Of a stretch of DNA of 64,000 nt, positions 19,322-28,975 are shown piece after piece (the first letter of the stretch is position 1; each line of letters starts with the position of its first letter). Source of the DNA: Rhodotorula mucilaginosa (Eukaryota; Basidiomycota; Microbotryomycetes; Sporidiobolales; Sporidiobolaceae); assembly GCA_034406715.1 (NCBI GenBank), contig CP137872.1, positions 992,001 through 1,056,000 on the forward strand, given 5' to 3'. A program made the translations under genes and the position numbers. Below the pieces are notes generated by a model, which was given only the letters and a program-made list of their open reading frames with translations, was not told where the DNA came from and did not search any database.

Positions 19322-19639
19322 TCAGCCCACGCGGCCGAAATACGATGAGATATCCTTCAATCCCGTGCCTTGCTTCTTCTTCTTGCCCTTCTCCTTGGCG
19401 GGCTTGCTCTTGTCTCCCCCTCAGGAGCCTTGCTACTACAGAGCGTCTCACGCCTCGGCCGCCGGGTTCGCGCTCGTCGAGGGCAAGTTGAACGAGGTTG
19501 ACGCGGCGGCTCCCTTGGTGGCGCCGTTGTCATTTGCTGTTGACGCCTTGTTGGGAAGTACGAAGGAGTTGTGGTCGGGAGGAACTTGAAAATTTCGGAG
19601 GAAGTTTTGTTTTTTGGAGGTCCGAGGAGACGTTCTCAT
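19322..19639 (-). pseudogene. Copy X: degenerate relative of the gene at 20085 (inverted copy)
   Basis: On the minus strand a Lys-rich block followed by GTGLKDISSYFGRVG and a stop at 19322 mirrors the C terminus of gene Y (KKEKKPEGGLHKLTSFFGG). Upstream on the same strand is an Ala/Ser/Thr-rich stretch (19448-19639), a composition also seen in Y, but several stops separate the two pieces and no clean intron joins them. It lies convergent to copy A, exactly as Y lies convergent to P. The match is short and partly low-complexity, so this call depends on the shared arrangement as much as on similarity. Confidence 0.4.
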
Positions 19640-19842
19640 TTCTCATCATGTTCCCCTCTTTCTTTCTCCTTCCTCACGGACGTTTACACTTCTCTCCAGG
19701 TAGATATGATCTTGCTTGCTCTGTGCATAGCACCGACGATTACACTTCTCTCTAGCCGCTGTGGGAATCCTACAGGCTTCAGCACTAGCGCCAACACAAG
19801 TCTAGGAGGGTAGCGCGCAGCCGTGCACAAAGCCAGGAGTTG

Positions 19843-19890
19843 AGGGGGGGGGGAGGGGGGGGCGTGCAGGGAGGGGGGGGCGTGCAGGGA
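19843..19890. repeat. G-run / GTGCAGGGA tandem repeat
   Basis: Two to three copies of a unit made of a 8-10 nt G run followed by CGTGCAGGGA. It sits between copies X and Y, near the centre of the inverted duplication, where a replication or recombination junction would be expected. Confidence 0.75.
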
Positions 19891-20084
19891 TGAGAGGCCG
19901 CTGCCAGTCCGCATACTGTATCGGCGGCACCGGCTGAATCGTCTCAAGCAAGCTGTGCGGCTGGATTGGCGGGAGCGGCATCGCGTGGGCAGGATGGACA
20001 GGGGGCGACAGCTGTCCGGGAAGGACGATGACCGCCGTGTCGGCGTTCTGGTTTTGACAATGCTGCAGCATCTTGGCGGACGGA

Positions 20085-20900
20085 ATGATGGTCCCTCGCA
20101 TGATCATGGCGCAGAAGGGTCTGCATGCGGGAATGTCGGTTGATGGGATCAAGCATGTGAGCTGCTCGCGTTTTCTCTTCTTCCGGCGAAGCGGGCGTCG
20201 GACCTGACCTGGTGCTTGCTTTTTGTAGCTCAACTTGTCGGACGGTGTCAAGGTTTATCACCTCCTCTTCCAGGACCGGGCAAAGGCAAAGCTCAAAGTC
20301 AGTCTGGAGCTGGCCGCCGAGCTCAAGGGCCAAGTGAGTCTCCTTCTCCTCGCTCTCTCCCTCTCTCACTCGGTATTGTCCCACTGCTCACCTAAGGCGC
20401 CCTTGCGTGAATAGACATCCGCACCGTCAACCTCGACCTCGACGGTGCCTGCGACGTCAACGGTGCCCGCGATGGCGACCTCGACTGCGCCCGCGACGGC
20501 GACCTTGACTGCGCCCGCGACGGCGACCTCGTCGGGGCTCACCTCCGCGTGGCACGCGCTCTTCCCTGGTGTCGGAGCCAACCCCAGGCCAAAGAAACCG
20601 AAGAAGGAGAGGAAGCGCGGGAGCCTGCCTGCCAGCTCCTCAACCGCTCCCGCCAGTCCAAGCAGCTCGCCTCCTCTCTCCGGTCCGGTACCTTCCTCCT
20701 CCGCCACGCCCCAGCCGCCGACGCCCACTCCAGGTGCCTCTTCCGCCCTTACCCCTCAATGGAACACCCTCTTCCACAGGAGGTCCTCAGGCAATGCCTC
20801 TGCCAGCGCGAAGCCGAAGAAGCCGAAGAAGGAGAAGAAGCCGGAGGGCGGTCTCCACAAGTTGACCTCTTTCTTTGGTGGACCCGGAACTTCGGGCTAG
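20085..20900 (+). CDS. Gene Y: unrecognised basic protein, 220 aa, with internal repeats
   Basis: Three exons, 20085-20156, 20229-20333, 20415-20900, in phase. The first 60 residues are a helical, non-repetitive domain (GMSVDGIKHLNLSDGVKVYHLL, split by intron 1). The middle is Thr/Ala/Pro repeats encoded by 24-bp DNA units. Two related blocks follow: LTSAWHALFPG with PKKPKKERK, and LTPQWNTLFHR with PKKPKKEKK. The C terminus GGLHKLTSFFGGPGTSG ends in a hydrophobic-x-x-Phe-Phe element that resembles a PCNA-interacting (PIP-like) motif without the usual Gln. That interpretation is inference. The basic clusters suggest nuclear location. It is convergent with gene P, 740 bp away. I do not recognise the family. 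Start chosen as the first ATG of the open frame; no upstream conserved exon was found. Confidence 0.55.
20454..20535 (+). repeat. 24-bp tandem repeat within gene Y
   Basis: About three imperfect copies of a 24-bp unit encoding an ATSTAPAT-like octapeptide. It lies in frame, so copy-number change would alter protein length without a frameshift. Confidence 0.7.
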
Positions 20901-21526
20901 GCGACCCATCCATCGCGCCGGTTGCCTTCCTTCTCCCTTTCCTGCCTCGCATCTCCGTTCACGCCTCTAGCTTCTTTTGGCCCGGTCCCCTCGCCCATGC
21001 CTCTGCCCCCTCGCCTCATGCCCTCCCTCTACGCCCGAGAAATCTCGTTCCTCCTTCACGCCTACTTTCGATGCCAACATAGTCCACCCTAGCCCGTAAC
21101 CCTCTCACGCCTCATCTCCGTCCATGCCTGTCTGTGTCGGCCTCCTCACTCTGCCAACTTCCCGCTTTTCCGTGTCATTCTAGCCTGTTTCTTTCTCAAA
21201 ATCTCTGCGTCCCACCGGTATCTCGAGCTCTGCCCCCGCCTTTTGAGACGGACATCCGGAGAGCGCAGTCACAACAGAGTATCTAATCGCTTCTCTCGTG
21301 GGGTAGCTAGCTGATGTTCATCAACACACATTCAAAACGGAATCTGCGGTTGCGAGAGGTACATGCGTGGACAGGGACAGGCGTTGGTGTCTGCCGGTGT
21401 GAGGAGAGTATAGGCGTGCAGGTGTGAAAGCGTGATGGCAAACAGCAAACAGGAGGACCAGAATGTGCAGGGGCGTCAAGGCGATTGGCGTTCGAGGAGG
21501 TGTTCAGGCATTTGGTGATTGAGGAG
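20901..21526. other. Convergent intergenic region, Y / P
   Basis: About 620 bp between Y and the octamer repeat beside P. The left part is C/T-rich with repeated CTCACGCC/TCCGTT-like words; no gene or RNA is recognised. Confidence 0.4.
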
Positions 21527-21565
21527 GCGTTCAGGCGTTCAGGCGTTCAGGCGTTCAGGCGTTCA
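21527..21565. repeat. GCGTTCAG octamer tandem repeat
   Basis: Nearly five perfect copies of an 8-bp unit in the 3' flank of gene P. Decayed copies (GTTCAGGC, GCGTTCGAGG) extend about 45 bp upstream, suggesting an older, longer array. Confidence 0.85.
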
Positions 21566-21639
21566 AGGAGGTGCGCATGCTCGAATGGACACCGGCAAGG
21601 GGGCGCTGCACGGCAGCGCAAGCGGCATCTCATCCTCCT

Positions 21640-23828
21640 TCAGAATCCGGCCGAGGTGTTCGCGCCTGCTTTGTTTTTCTTCCCTTTCAACGTGCCATAG
21701 TACCGAGGATGCAAGAGAGTCACCCTGGTGTTCGCTCGCGTGGCTGATCCGCCTTCGGCAACGGCGGCATCGCCCTGCTGGTCGCGTCCATCGGCATTCG
21801 TCGGGGTGGCCACCGTCTGCGAGTTTGACAGGTGCGGGCTGTTGCTGGCACTGTGACGGGGACCGGCATCGGCAAGGCGGGCTTTGCTTGCCGCGGCGCA
21901 CTTGCTCGCACGCGCAGCGCTGGGAATGTTGATGTCCATTCCGTACGGATCCCGGTCGGCGGCCTCTTTGGCGCGGCGGGCCTTGGACTTCTTGCCGTAG
22001 CGTTTCGGATTGGCCAGTTTTGGCGGGTAGACCCTTGTCCGCCACAGGTCGGAGGGTACCCCTTCGACCCGCACCATCGTACCCTTCCTGACTCCGCCTT
22101 GGAACACCTGCGCAAAGCTTCCCATCGCAAGAGGGAGTCCCGACGCCTCACGGAGCCTGTCCCACTCCTTGAAGACTTCCTTGTTGTTGGGCTGGAGTGC
22201 GGCGGGAAGGCACTTCTCGACCTGCCATCAGATCAGGCTGTTTGTCATCAGAGACCTGTATCTGCCCGCAACGTCAAGGATCACTGCTCACCTTGCGAGT
22301 TCCAGTCTTGGGGTTCTTCGGAGCGAGCAGGTCGAGTGTCTTGACGATCCCGATCTCGAGCTCCTTGCGACTGACGACCTCGCGATATGTCTGGCGGTCG
22401 AGCAGGTTGACATTGTATCCGCCCATCTCGACGAGACCGCCGTATGCTGAGATGTTCTTGCTCTCCAACGTGTACAACGATGTCTGCTTGATCTGTTCCG
22501 GCGGGGCGTACACGACCCCTTCTGGTCCGTCTTTGAATTCGCGCCCTGGAATGACAACACTGTTGGGTCAGATCCCTTTTTGCAGCCTGTGAGACCTCCA
22601 AAACAACGCTTTACCTTTGTACTTGTGGGTGACCACGCCGTTGATGGCTTCGCCGCTTGCGATTCCGCCGACATGTTGTGGGGCTCAGATTTCGAATTGC
22701 TGTGTCGAGCCGACGTACGGCTTCTCCTGCAAGATCTGAGTATCAGCGAGATGCACTTCTCTGCAGCAATCAGGTAATCTTGCTCACGCCAAACGCGTAC
22801 AGCGCCGGCCCGGTGTGCGACAGCATGGACTTGCGGTTCACGATCTTCCAGATGTTGAGATGCTTGATCGAGTCCAGTGGCTCCGTGAGGAAGCTTTATC
22901 GATCGTCAGGTCAGTTTGAGCCTCGAGAGGAGAGTTCAAACTTGTACGCACCAGTTCCACTCGACGAGGTGGTCTGGGTCCCGGAACAGCATCTCGACGA
23001 CGGCAGTGTCCGAGTACGTCAAGTTGGAGCACGGCGCCTGGATCTTCGAGAGGATGTCCTCCGGCACCTGGACTTTGGTATACTCTTTGGCGTAAGACCT
23101 TGACGTCCACTCTGCCTTCTTGCAGATCGTCCCGGCGTCGTCGATGCTGTTGGTGTTTTGTCGGGATCAGATCAGGGATAAAGCGGTTTGAGAAAGCAAG
23201 GAAGAAGAAAAGGGAGGGAAGGAGGCTGCTCACCTGGAGCCGCGGGTCCCGCGCCAGGTTTGAACTGCCATTTCGGTTTCGCCTTGGCCTCCTCTTCCCC
23301 CTCCTTGTCGTCGTCCAGGGCCTCCTTCTTGACAGGCTTGGTAGCCTTGCCCTTCGACGCAGACGGAGCAGCTCTGGAAGTTGAAGCTTTCGCCTTCGAG
23401 GCTGCGGTCGCGGTGGACCTTTTTGCTGACGGTGGCGGCAATGGCCGTCTTCTTCTTGAGGCGTTTGACGTCTTCTTCCTCTCCTCGTTGTCGTCGTCAT
23501 ACTCGCCCTCTGAAGAAGAAGCAGGCACGTCCTCATTGTACATGTCGCCGCCGCTGCTCGCTTCGACCTTTCTCTTCTTCCTCGCCGGCGCAGCAGCCTT
23601 TGCCTTGGCCGCGGTGGCCTCGCCCGCCGTTACCCTGATTGGTTGATTCCCCTTCTTCCCCTCCTTGTGGTCGTCCTCGTCCTCACCGATCGCCACCTTG
23701 TTCTTCTTCTTGGCCGGCTTGTCCTCGTCCGATGAAGGCGACGAGAGGACGACCTCGGCAGCTGCGACGTTACGTTTCCGATGCAAAGCCGCCGTGGAGG
23801 TGCTTTTCTTGGCTTCTGATTTGCATTT
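21640..23828 (-). CDS. Gene P: unrecognised Lys-rich protein, about 600 aa, one in-frame TGA
   Basis: Exons 23828-23234, 23111-22952, 22893-22788, 22726-22615, 22545-22292, 22221-21640 join in phase (603 codons). A 5' exon is missing: an acceptor lies at 23829. The N-terminal 200 residues are acidic/Lys-rich with nuclear-localisation-like clusters (AKKKNKVAIGEDEDD, RKKRKVEASS). Then come globular segments EWTSRSYAKEYTKVQVPEDI, DSIKHLNIWKIVNRKSM, EKPYVGSTQQFEI and YAPPEQIKQTSLYTLESK. The tail is basic and ends GANTSAGF. I do not recognise the family; it is probably nuclear. The exon at 22726 contains a TGA at 22685-22687 right after TQQFEI, with the frame continuing sensibly for 24 codons to its donor, so the copy may be newly inactivated, the base may be wrong, or an exon boundary is misread. 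Its last two exons are duplicated in copy A. Confidence 0.5.
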
Positions 23829-24111
23829 CTGCGTCGGACGAGTCAGGCAATACGTCGGCGGGGCAGCATGGCTGGGCGAGGAGAGAGGAGAGCGAGAGGC
23901 GGGCTCGGGAGCGTTCGTCGTCCGCGCCGGCGTCGATCGATCGGGCGCGAGAGGGGCAGGTGAGCGCGAAAGGGGAGAGGTGCGAGCGGGAGGGAGAGGT
24001 GCGCGTCGCGGGTGAAGAGGCGAGGCGGAACAGACGGGACGAGCCAAAGATTCGAGAGGGCACGTGGCAGCCGAGGTGCATGTTGCGAGAGTGCTAAATG
24101 CACAGCGTCGA

Positions 24112-24153
24112 AGTGCAGAGTGCAGAGTGCAGAGTGCAAAGTGCAGAGTGCAA
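24112..24153. repeat. AGTGCAR heptamer tandem repeat
   Basis: Six consecutive copies of a 7-bp unit (AGTGCAG/AGTGCAA) in the presumed divergent promoter between gene P and the fragment at 24270. Two partial copies recur near 33636-33652, at the end of the TOM1-like fragment. Confidence 0.85.
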
Positions 24154-24269
24154 ACGGCAGCGAAAGAGGTTGCCGATTTCGCCAACCGCACCTCTGCAGC
24201 TGCTCTCGACTCGCTCTCTCCTCCTTGCTCGACCAGGCAAGCTATAGAGACTGAGAGTGCGTCGACAGG

Positions 24270-24730
24270 GTGGCCGAGACAACGCAAGCCCGGGTTGAGC
24301 AGCAAGAGGATTTCCTCTCGTTCGACGCTTCACCGCCTCAGCTCCAATCCGCACCCTCGAACAGCAACGCCCGCAAGCGACGGATCAGCGCACAGGCATG
24401 GTCCAGCCTCGACTTGAACGTCAACGGGAAGAACGGGATCGACGCCGCAGTCAGGACCCGATCCATCCTCGAGGAGAACGCCTTTAGGGAAGAAGGCTAC
24501 GTTGAACCAGGGTCGCTTCGTTCGGGCTCTCTATCAAAGGAACAGGGAAAGGGAAGGCAACCGGCGGGGAGGAGGAGGTCGGCGCCAAAGCCAAAGCCAA
24601 AGCCGACCACGACCAGACTGCGTTCCACCCGGTCGACCACGGCGTCGCAAGTTCGCTCGTCCTCCTCGTCGAGCCCTTCCTAAACCGGCGAGGCATGAAC
24701 GAAGTCTTTACCGGAGGGTTGGGCAGTTAA
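24270..24730 (+). pseudogene. Fragment of a TRF4/PAPD5-type non-canonical poly(A) polymerase gene
   Basis: The ATG-initiated frame (MAETTQARVEQQEDFLSF) resembles the acidic N-terminal tail of such enzymes. About 350 bp on, in another frame, is VASSLVLLVEPFLNRRGMNEVFTGGLGS, which matches the well-conserved LNEVFTGGLGSY motif of the Trf4/Cid1 nucleotidyltransferase family. It is cut at the Tyr position by TAA (24728-24730). The catalytic core (the GS...DxD region), normally about 200 residues upstream of that motif, is absent: there is no room for it. A plausible splice donor (GTACGC) follows at 24752. Known role of intact members: TRAMP-type RNA adenylation. The match rests on one 15-residue motif plus position, so the family call is moderate; that the gene is broken is well supported. 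Confidence 0.5.
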
Positions 24731-25924
24731 TGCATCGTCTCGCTGCTCCAGGTACGCGCCCGTATCTTCCTTGCTGCGTTCCTAGAGGCACAGCAAAACC
24801 AAGGTGGAAACTGATGCGACATCCTCCTCCTCTTCCCCCCGCGCACCGATGCTGCTCGCGACCCGCGCCTCGACCGTTCAGTCCAAGCCGGCTCGCTGAC
24901 CTTTCCGCCTCGGCACCGCCGAACTCCGGCGGCGAGGTTTTGACCCGGCGAATCTCGGTCCCAAAACCGCCGCATCGAAGTCGCCTCGCTCAATGGAACG
25001 TCGGCAGGGTTCGCCTCGTCAGCAATCCTTGTTCCGCGCTTCCCGTCCGCAAGGCGCACACCGAGCGATTGCAACCCGCTCGGAGATGCTACGCGCTCAG
25101 CAAAGCTACCCACCTTCGCGCTAAGGCTCCGCGCCGCCGCCGTGTTTTGCGGGGTGGGGCCCCCCCCCCCCCCCCCCCGGTTCACTCAACGCGCCTCTGC
25201 GTTCCTCTCGAACCGCTTCGGTCCGAACGAACAGAGCCATCGGCATCAAAAGACTTCCTCCGCGCCGTGCAGATCCACAACCAGGGGTCCACGAACCCGC
25301 AACTCGAACTTGCGCTTCCGTGCTGCGCTCCGTCACGTCGAGCGTGATGTTCCGAGTCCGATGAACGTGTTTGCGAGCGAGGTGGTCCACTCGGAGGAGG
25401 TGAGTCGGCAGGACAATGGCTCCGGCACTAACCGCCGCCGCACCGTCTTCCGGATCCTCGCATGCATGGCTGACTTTCGGTTCTGTTTCTCATGCCAGCG
25501 AATCCAAACCGCAGGAGGACGATTAGCGGCGCACGCGCACACAGGCGCAGGCACAGCTCTTGCCTGGGAAGCAAAGAAGAGAGCTTCTCTCGGTTTTGAG
25601 CTGAACAGGCATTGCTGCTTCAGGTGTGGGCTTTCTGTACCAGTGAAGGTCGCCAGATTTGCAATCCGAGGCACAGTCGACTCGTCCGACGCGATTACAG
25701 GTTGGATGAGAAGGTCCACTCTTCGCTCCGTTCTCCCTGCTTACCCTGCCGAGCCATTCGCTTCCTCGCCGTAGACTGATACATGCGCAATTATACTTTC
25801 TCTATCATTGCAATATTGAGGACGAGGTGTGCTCAGCTCGTCTGCGCAGGCAAAGCCTTCCGCACGTCTTTCAGGCCAACTTGGCTTTGCTCTTCTGCAC
25901 CAACAGCTGTTCTCACACGGCCAA
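24731..25924. other. Region without a convincing gene, containing a poly-C tract
   Basis: About 1.2 kb. Several long open frames overlap on both strands, a usual effect of GC-rich sequence, and none shows a conserved motif. Part may be the decayed remainder of the TRF4-like gene. A 19-nt C run interrupts it. The last 150 bp should hold the promoter of the Clr2-like gene. Confidence 0.4.
25160..25178. repeat. Poly-C homopolymer, 19 nt
   Basis: An uninterrupted run of 19 C residues preceded by GGGGTGGGG. Such a tract is prone to length variation and sequencing error. Confidence 0.85.
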
Positions 25925-27463
25925 ATGAACCATCCAGCTGTACACGTGCAGTTACGCACTGGACGCCGCGAGGACCCGCATACGGTCTTCCTGCGGGCAG
26001 GATTCTCGGACGGGAGTGCCGGTCACCGTCCTCCTACCGTCCGAGTCGGCACCAAGGCGGGGGCGGGCTCAGCGACGCTCTATCGATGGCAGGCCGTTCC
26101 CGACACCGAATCGATCAGCATGAAGTGGCGCGCGCACGCCGGCGACGCGATCGGCGAGTTGCTTGGGCTCGAAGGTGCGTTCGTCCAGCCGCCTCCGGAG
26201 CTTTCTCAAGCTGAACCAACTGCTGCTCCTCGTTGCAGGACATTGCGCACTGGCTACTTGGCCCAATGGCTATGCGCTCTATGAAGAGACAAGCTGGAAG
26301 CCCGGGGGGGAGGGCAAGCCTCGCCGAGACCGTTATCTGTTCGGGACCGGTGAGTTCTTCCTCTCGGACAAAGCATTGCAACACTTGCTCATCCGTGTTC
26401 ACAGGTCACCACACCTTCCGCTCGGGAGCGGAAGCCGCACCACACATGCGCTACCTGGTCGAGCGGGTCACGGACCCAGATGCAGTCTGCATCTGCCGCT
26501 ACTGCCCTCGCCAGCCCGCCGACAAGTCCACCGCCAACTCCACCGCCGCATCAGCCACCCGGGACGAGACTCGGGCTCTGGCGCTACATACGGATCTGAC
26601 AGCAGCGCCGCCATACGACCTGGTCCGCGCCTTCCTGCACCGCAGGGGCGAAGTCGTCGAAGCCGCCGGCAAGATGGGTTTTGTTGTGGGGTCAACGCGC
26701 CACCGCGGCACTCGGACCTACGAGATCAGGCGTTTCGGCGGAGGATCCGTACAAGTCGACGCCGCCAGAGTCGTTCCCGCGATCACTGCCCTCCAGCAAC
26801 GTACCGACAAAGACTCGCCCGATATTCGCGCGGCTGAGAGAATCTCGAGCTTGTGTTCGATCCAGTGAGTACTTGTATTCCAGTTCTATCCGTTGCCGAG
26901 TCCTGACATGTGCGCCCCAGCCTCGAGCAAAAGCAGATGTTTGTCGGCTTGGAGCGGATCGTCCTTGGTGACCTCGTCAGGATCGACAAGGCTGGCGCCA
27001 AGTTGCTCCTCGTCGACGACATGAAAGTCGTCGAGAAACGCCCTAAGCTCGCCGGCAGGGCGGTCACTGCTCGCCAGACTGGCATCCCGAACAACGAGTC
27101 GAACACGTTGAACAACATCAAGTCTCTCCCGCCGCCTCTTCCTGGATTCGCGTGGGAACTTGGCCGGAGACTGCAGGTTGACATCCACCGGGTCCTCGGT
27201 CGCTTCCACCCGCCGACGATGTGCGCGGACTGGGTCGCTGTCGAGCAGCAGCTCGTTGAGGCAGGCACGGCAGCCGACGACGCGCTGTTCCTCGAGGCGG
27301 CCGCTGCCGGGCTCGGTCCCCCTCAAGTCCTCCCCATGTCCGTGAGTCACTTCCTTGCGCACTTGTCTGAGCCTTTTGGACATTTAGCAGAGTCCATTCC
27401 TTTCTACAGGCCTCACTCAAGCCTGGGGACAGGGCCAGAGTCGCTTGCACCGGCGACTTGTAG
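25925..27463 (+). CDS. Clr2-like transcriptional silencing protein
   Basis: Five exons, 25925-26174, 26239-26349, 26405-26864, 26921-27341, 27410-27463, give 431 aa. The middle carries the Clr2 signature: WPNGYALYEETSW, KPRRDRYLFGTGHHTFRS, a hydrophobic AAPHMRYLVERVTD, then CICRYC with paired cysteines. The C-terminal part has VGLERIVLGDLVRI and LGRFHPPTM, also typical of the family's C-terminal domain. Known role: in fission yeast Clr2 is a subunit of the SHREC histone deacetylase/remodeller complex that silences heterochromatin. Whether this gene does so here is inference. The start is the first ATG in the open frame, with no upstream exon evident. All splice sites are canonical and phases agree, so the gene looks functional although it lies among fragments. 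It ends 48 bp from the convergent orphan gene. Confidence 0.75.
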
Positions 27464-27511
27464 CGTCTTTTTCAATTCTTTTTGGTGTCAAGCAACTTCC
27501 CAATCAGTGAG

Positions 27512-28975
27512 CTACTCGGTACGAAGGTGCTCCGCAATCAACGCGAGAGCATTCCACCCTTGCTTGCCGATATGGCCGTGGTCAAGCGGGATTTCGATCA
27601 GGTCGTCCTCGAAAGCAGCGCACAGGACGATGCCGTCCGGGCGGAAACCGACGCCAAAGGTCGACAGGACTGGCTCTGCCAGTTCCTTGTACCACAAGAC
27701 CAGCTTGTGGTGGAAATCCACCTCGAGCGGGATCTCCCACCCCGAGCATGGGCGCTGCGACCAGTCGAGTTTGCAACCGGGCGCGAAAGCGAGGTTGACG
27801 AGGGGGTCCGGGCGCGAATGAGCGAGGGCCGAACTGTCGAAAGTGTAGCAAAGATAATGCGGTCGCTGTCGCGAGTTGCAGCGAGCACCTGGCCGCCCAC
27901 CCACCTCGCAAAGCCGATCAAGGCTGGGAACGCCACCGCCGTCGAGTCCCGAGCGACTTGGAGGTCCGGCCTCGGACCCTGCCTCGGACCGCATCCACCA
28001 GCACGGGTTGTCAGCGCGACAAAGTTTGGCGAGAGTGCGACCGGTCCCGCCGGCGCTTCGAGCCGGTTGTGGTGGAGGCCGCCCGCGGAAATAATGGACG
28101 CCTCGGCGGCGAAACTGATGTACGAGAGCTTCTTCTCCTCGACCGCCTCGCTCGGGACAAAGATGATGCTGCCGATCTGCTGCGGGACAAGGACGGTGGC
28201 AAGGTCCGGTGGAAGCCGTTTGAACGCGACGGACTGTAGCGCCTTGGAGGTCTGCAGCGAGAAAAAGTGGGGGGTGTCAGGAAAAAGGTCGCCCACCTTT
28301 TGGAAACAAGACAAGCTCACCTCGTGCGCAACCAGTGGACGAGTCTCGGCGTCTGCAGCCGAGGCGCCGATCCGGAGGCCAATAGCTTGGAAGCTGAGGC
28401 GCGACAGCGAGTGCGCCGCCGAGAGATCTTTTTGGGCCGGAACAAGCGCAAGGATCCCGTAGCAGAGCTCGCCAGCGCACTTCGGAAGCGGACCGATCGC
28501 AAACTGTATACAGACGTGAGCTTTCTGCATGCTTCCCAGGACAAGATGATTCCCTTACATGGTTCGAGCCAAGCTTCTCTCCTTCGAGAATCGAGAGGAG
28601 CAGGATTTTGCTCTCGCGCGCGGTGAACTCGAGGACGGCGTCACAGTACGTCGCATGGCTTGTTGTGAGGAGCTGGACAATCTTTGGATGCAGATTTGTC
28701 GAGGCAAGGACACTCAAGTCGGACAGGCGCGTCCGTTCGGCCGTCAGGACGAGTCGCAGGCGCGCCTTCAGTTCGTCGTCGCTGAGCTGATCGAAGAGCG
28801 AGTTGCCGGCAAAGACACCTTCATTCACTGCATATGGAACCGGGAGAGTCATTGCGAGGCCTCTGTCGCAGTCCTTGCGCGCCGACTCACCCTCAAAGTT
28901 GGCGAGATCATCTGTCAACTTGGAAGTCAGCCGCGCACGCAGTGTTCCAGGGCTTCAAAGAGACGCACACTCCAT
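27512..28975 (-). CDS. Orphan six-exon gene, 382 aa
   Basis: Exons 28975-28969, 28911-28891, 28827-28559, 28503-28321, 28251-27905, 27833-27512 join in phase with canonical GT-AG sites. The start uses a 7-nt first exon (ATG GAG T) and a 21-nt second exon, giving MEYDLANFEVNEGVFAGNSL. The product is an alpha/beta-looking soluble protein: FDQLSDDELKARLRLVLTAE (helical), IVQLLTTSHATYCDAVLEF, FAIGPLPKCAGELCYGILAL, SIIFVPSEAVEEKKLSYISF, VDFHHKLVLWYKELAEPVL and IVLCAAFEDDLIEIPLDHG. No signal peptide, membrane segment or catalytic motif is recognised. The absence of frameshifts over six exons indicates that it is maintained. I do not recognise the family; it could be lineage-specific. The first two mini-exons are the least certain part. 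Confidence 0.7.

Noticed and set aside
23172-24305. Single long minus-strand frame starting at 24305 as the P protein
   Set aside because: Its upstream third is low-complexity translation of the AGTGCAR repeat and promoter; an acceptor at 23829 marks the likely true exon start.
24502-25347. 281-codon plus-strand open frame rich in Arg/Pro
   Set aside because: No conserved motif; it overlaps the TRF4-like motif in another frame and is a GC-driven open frame.
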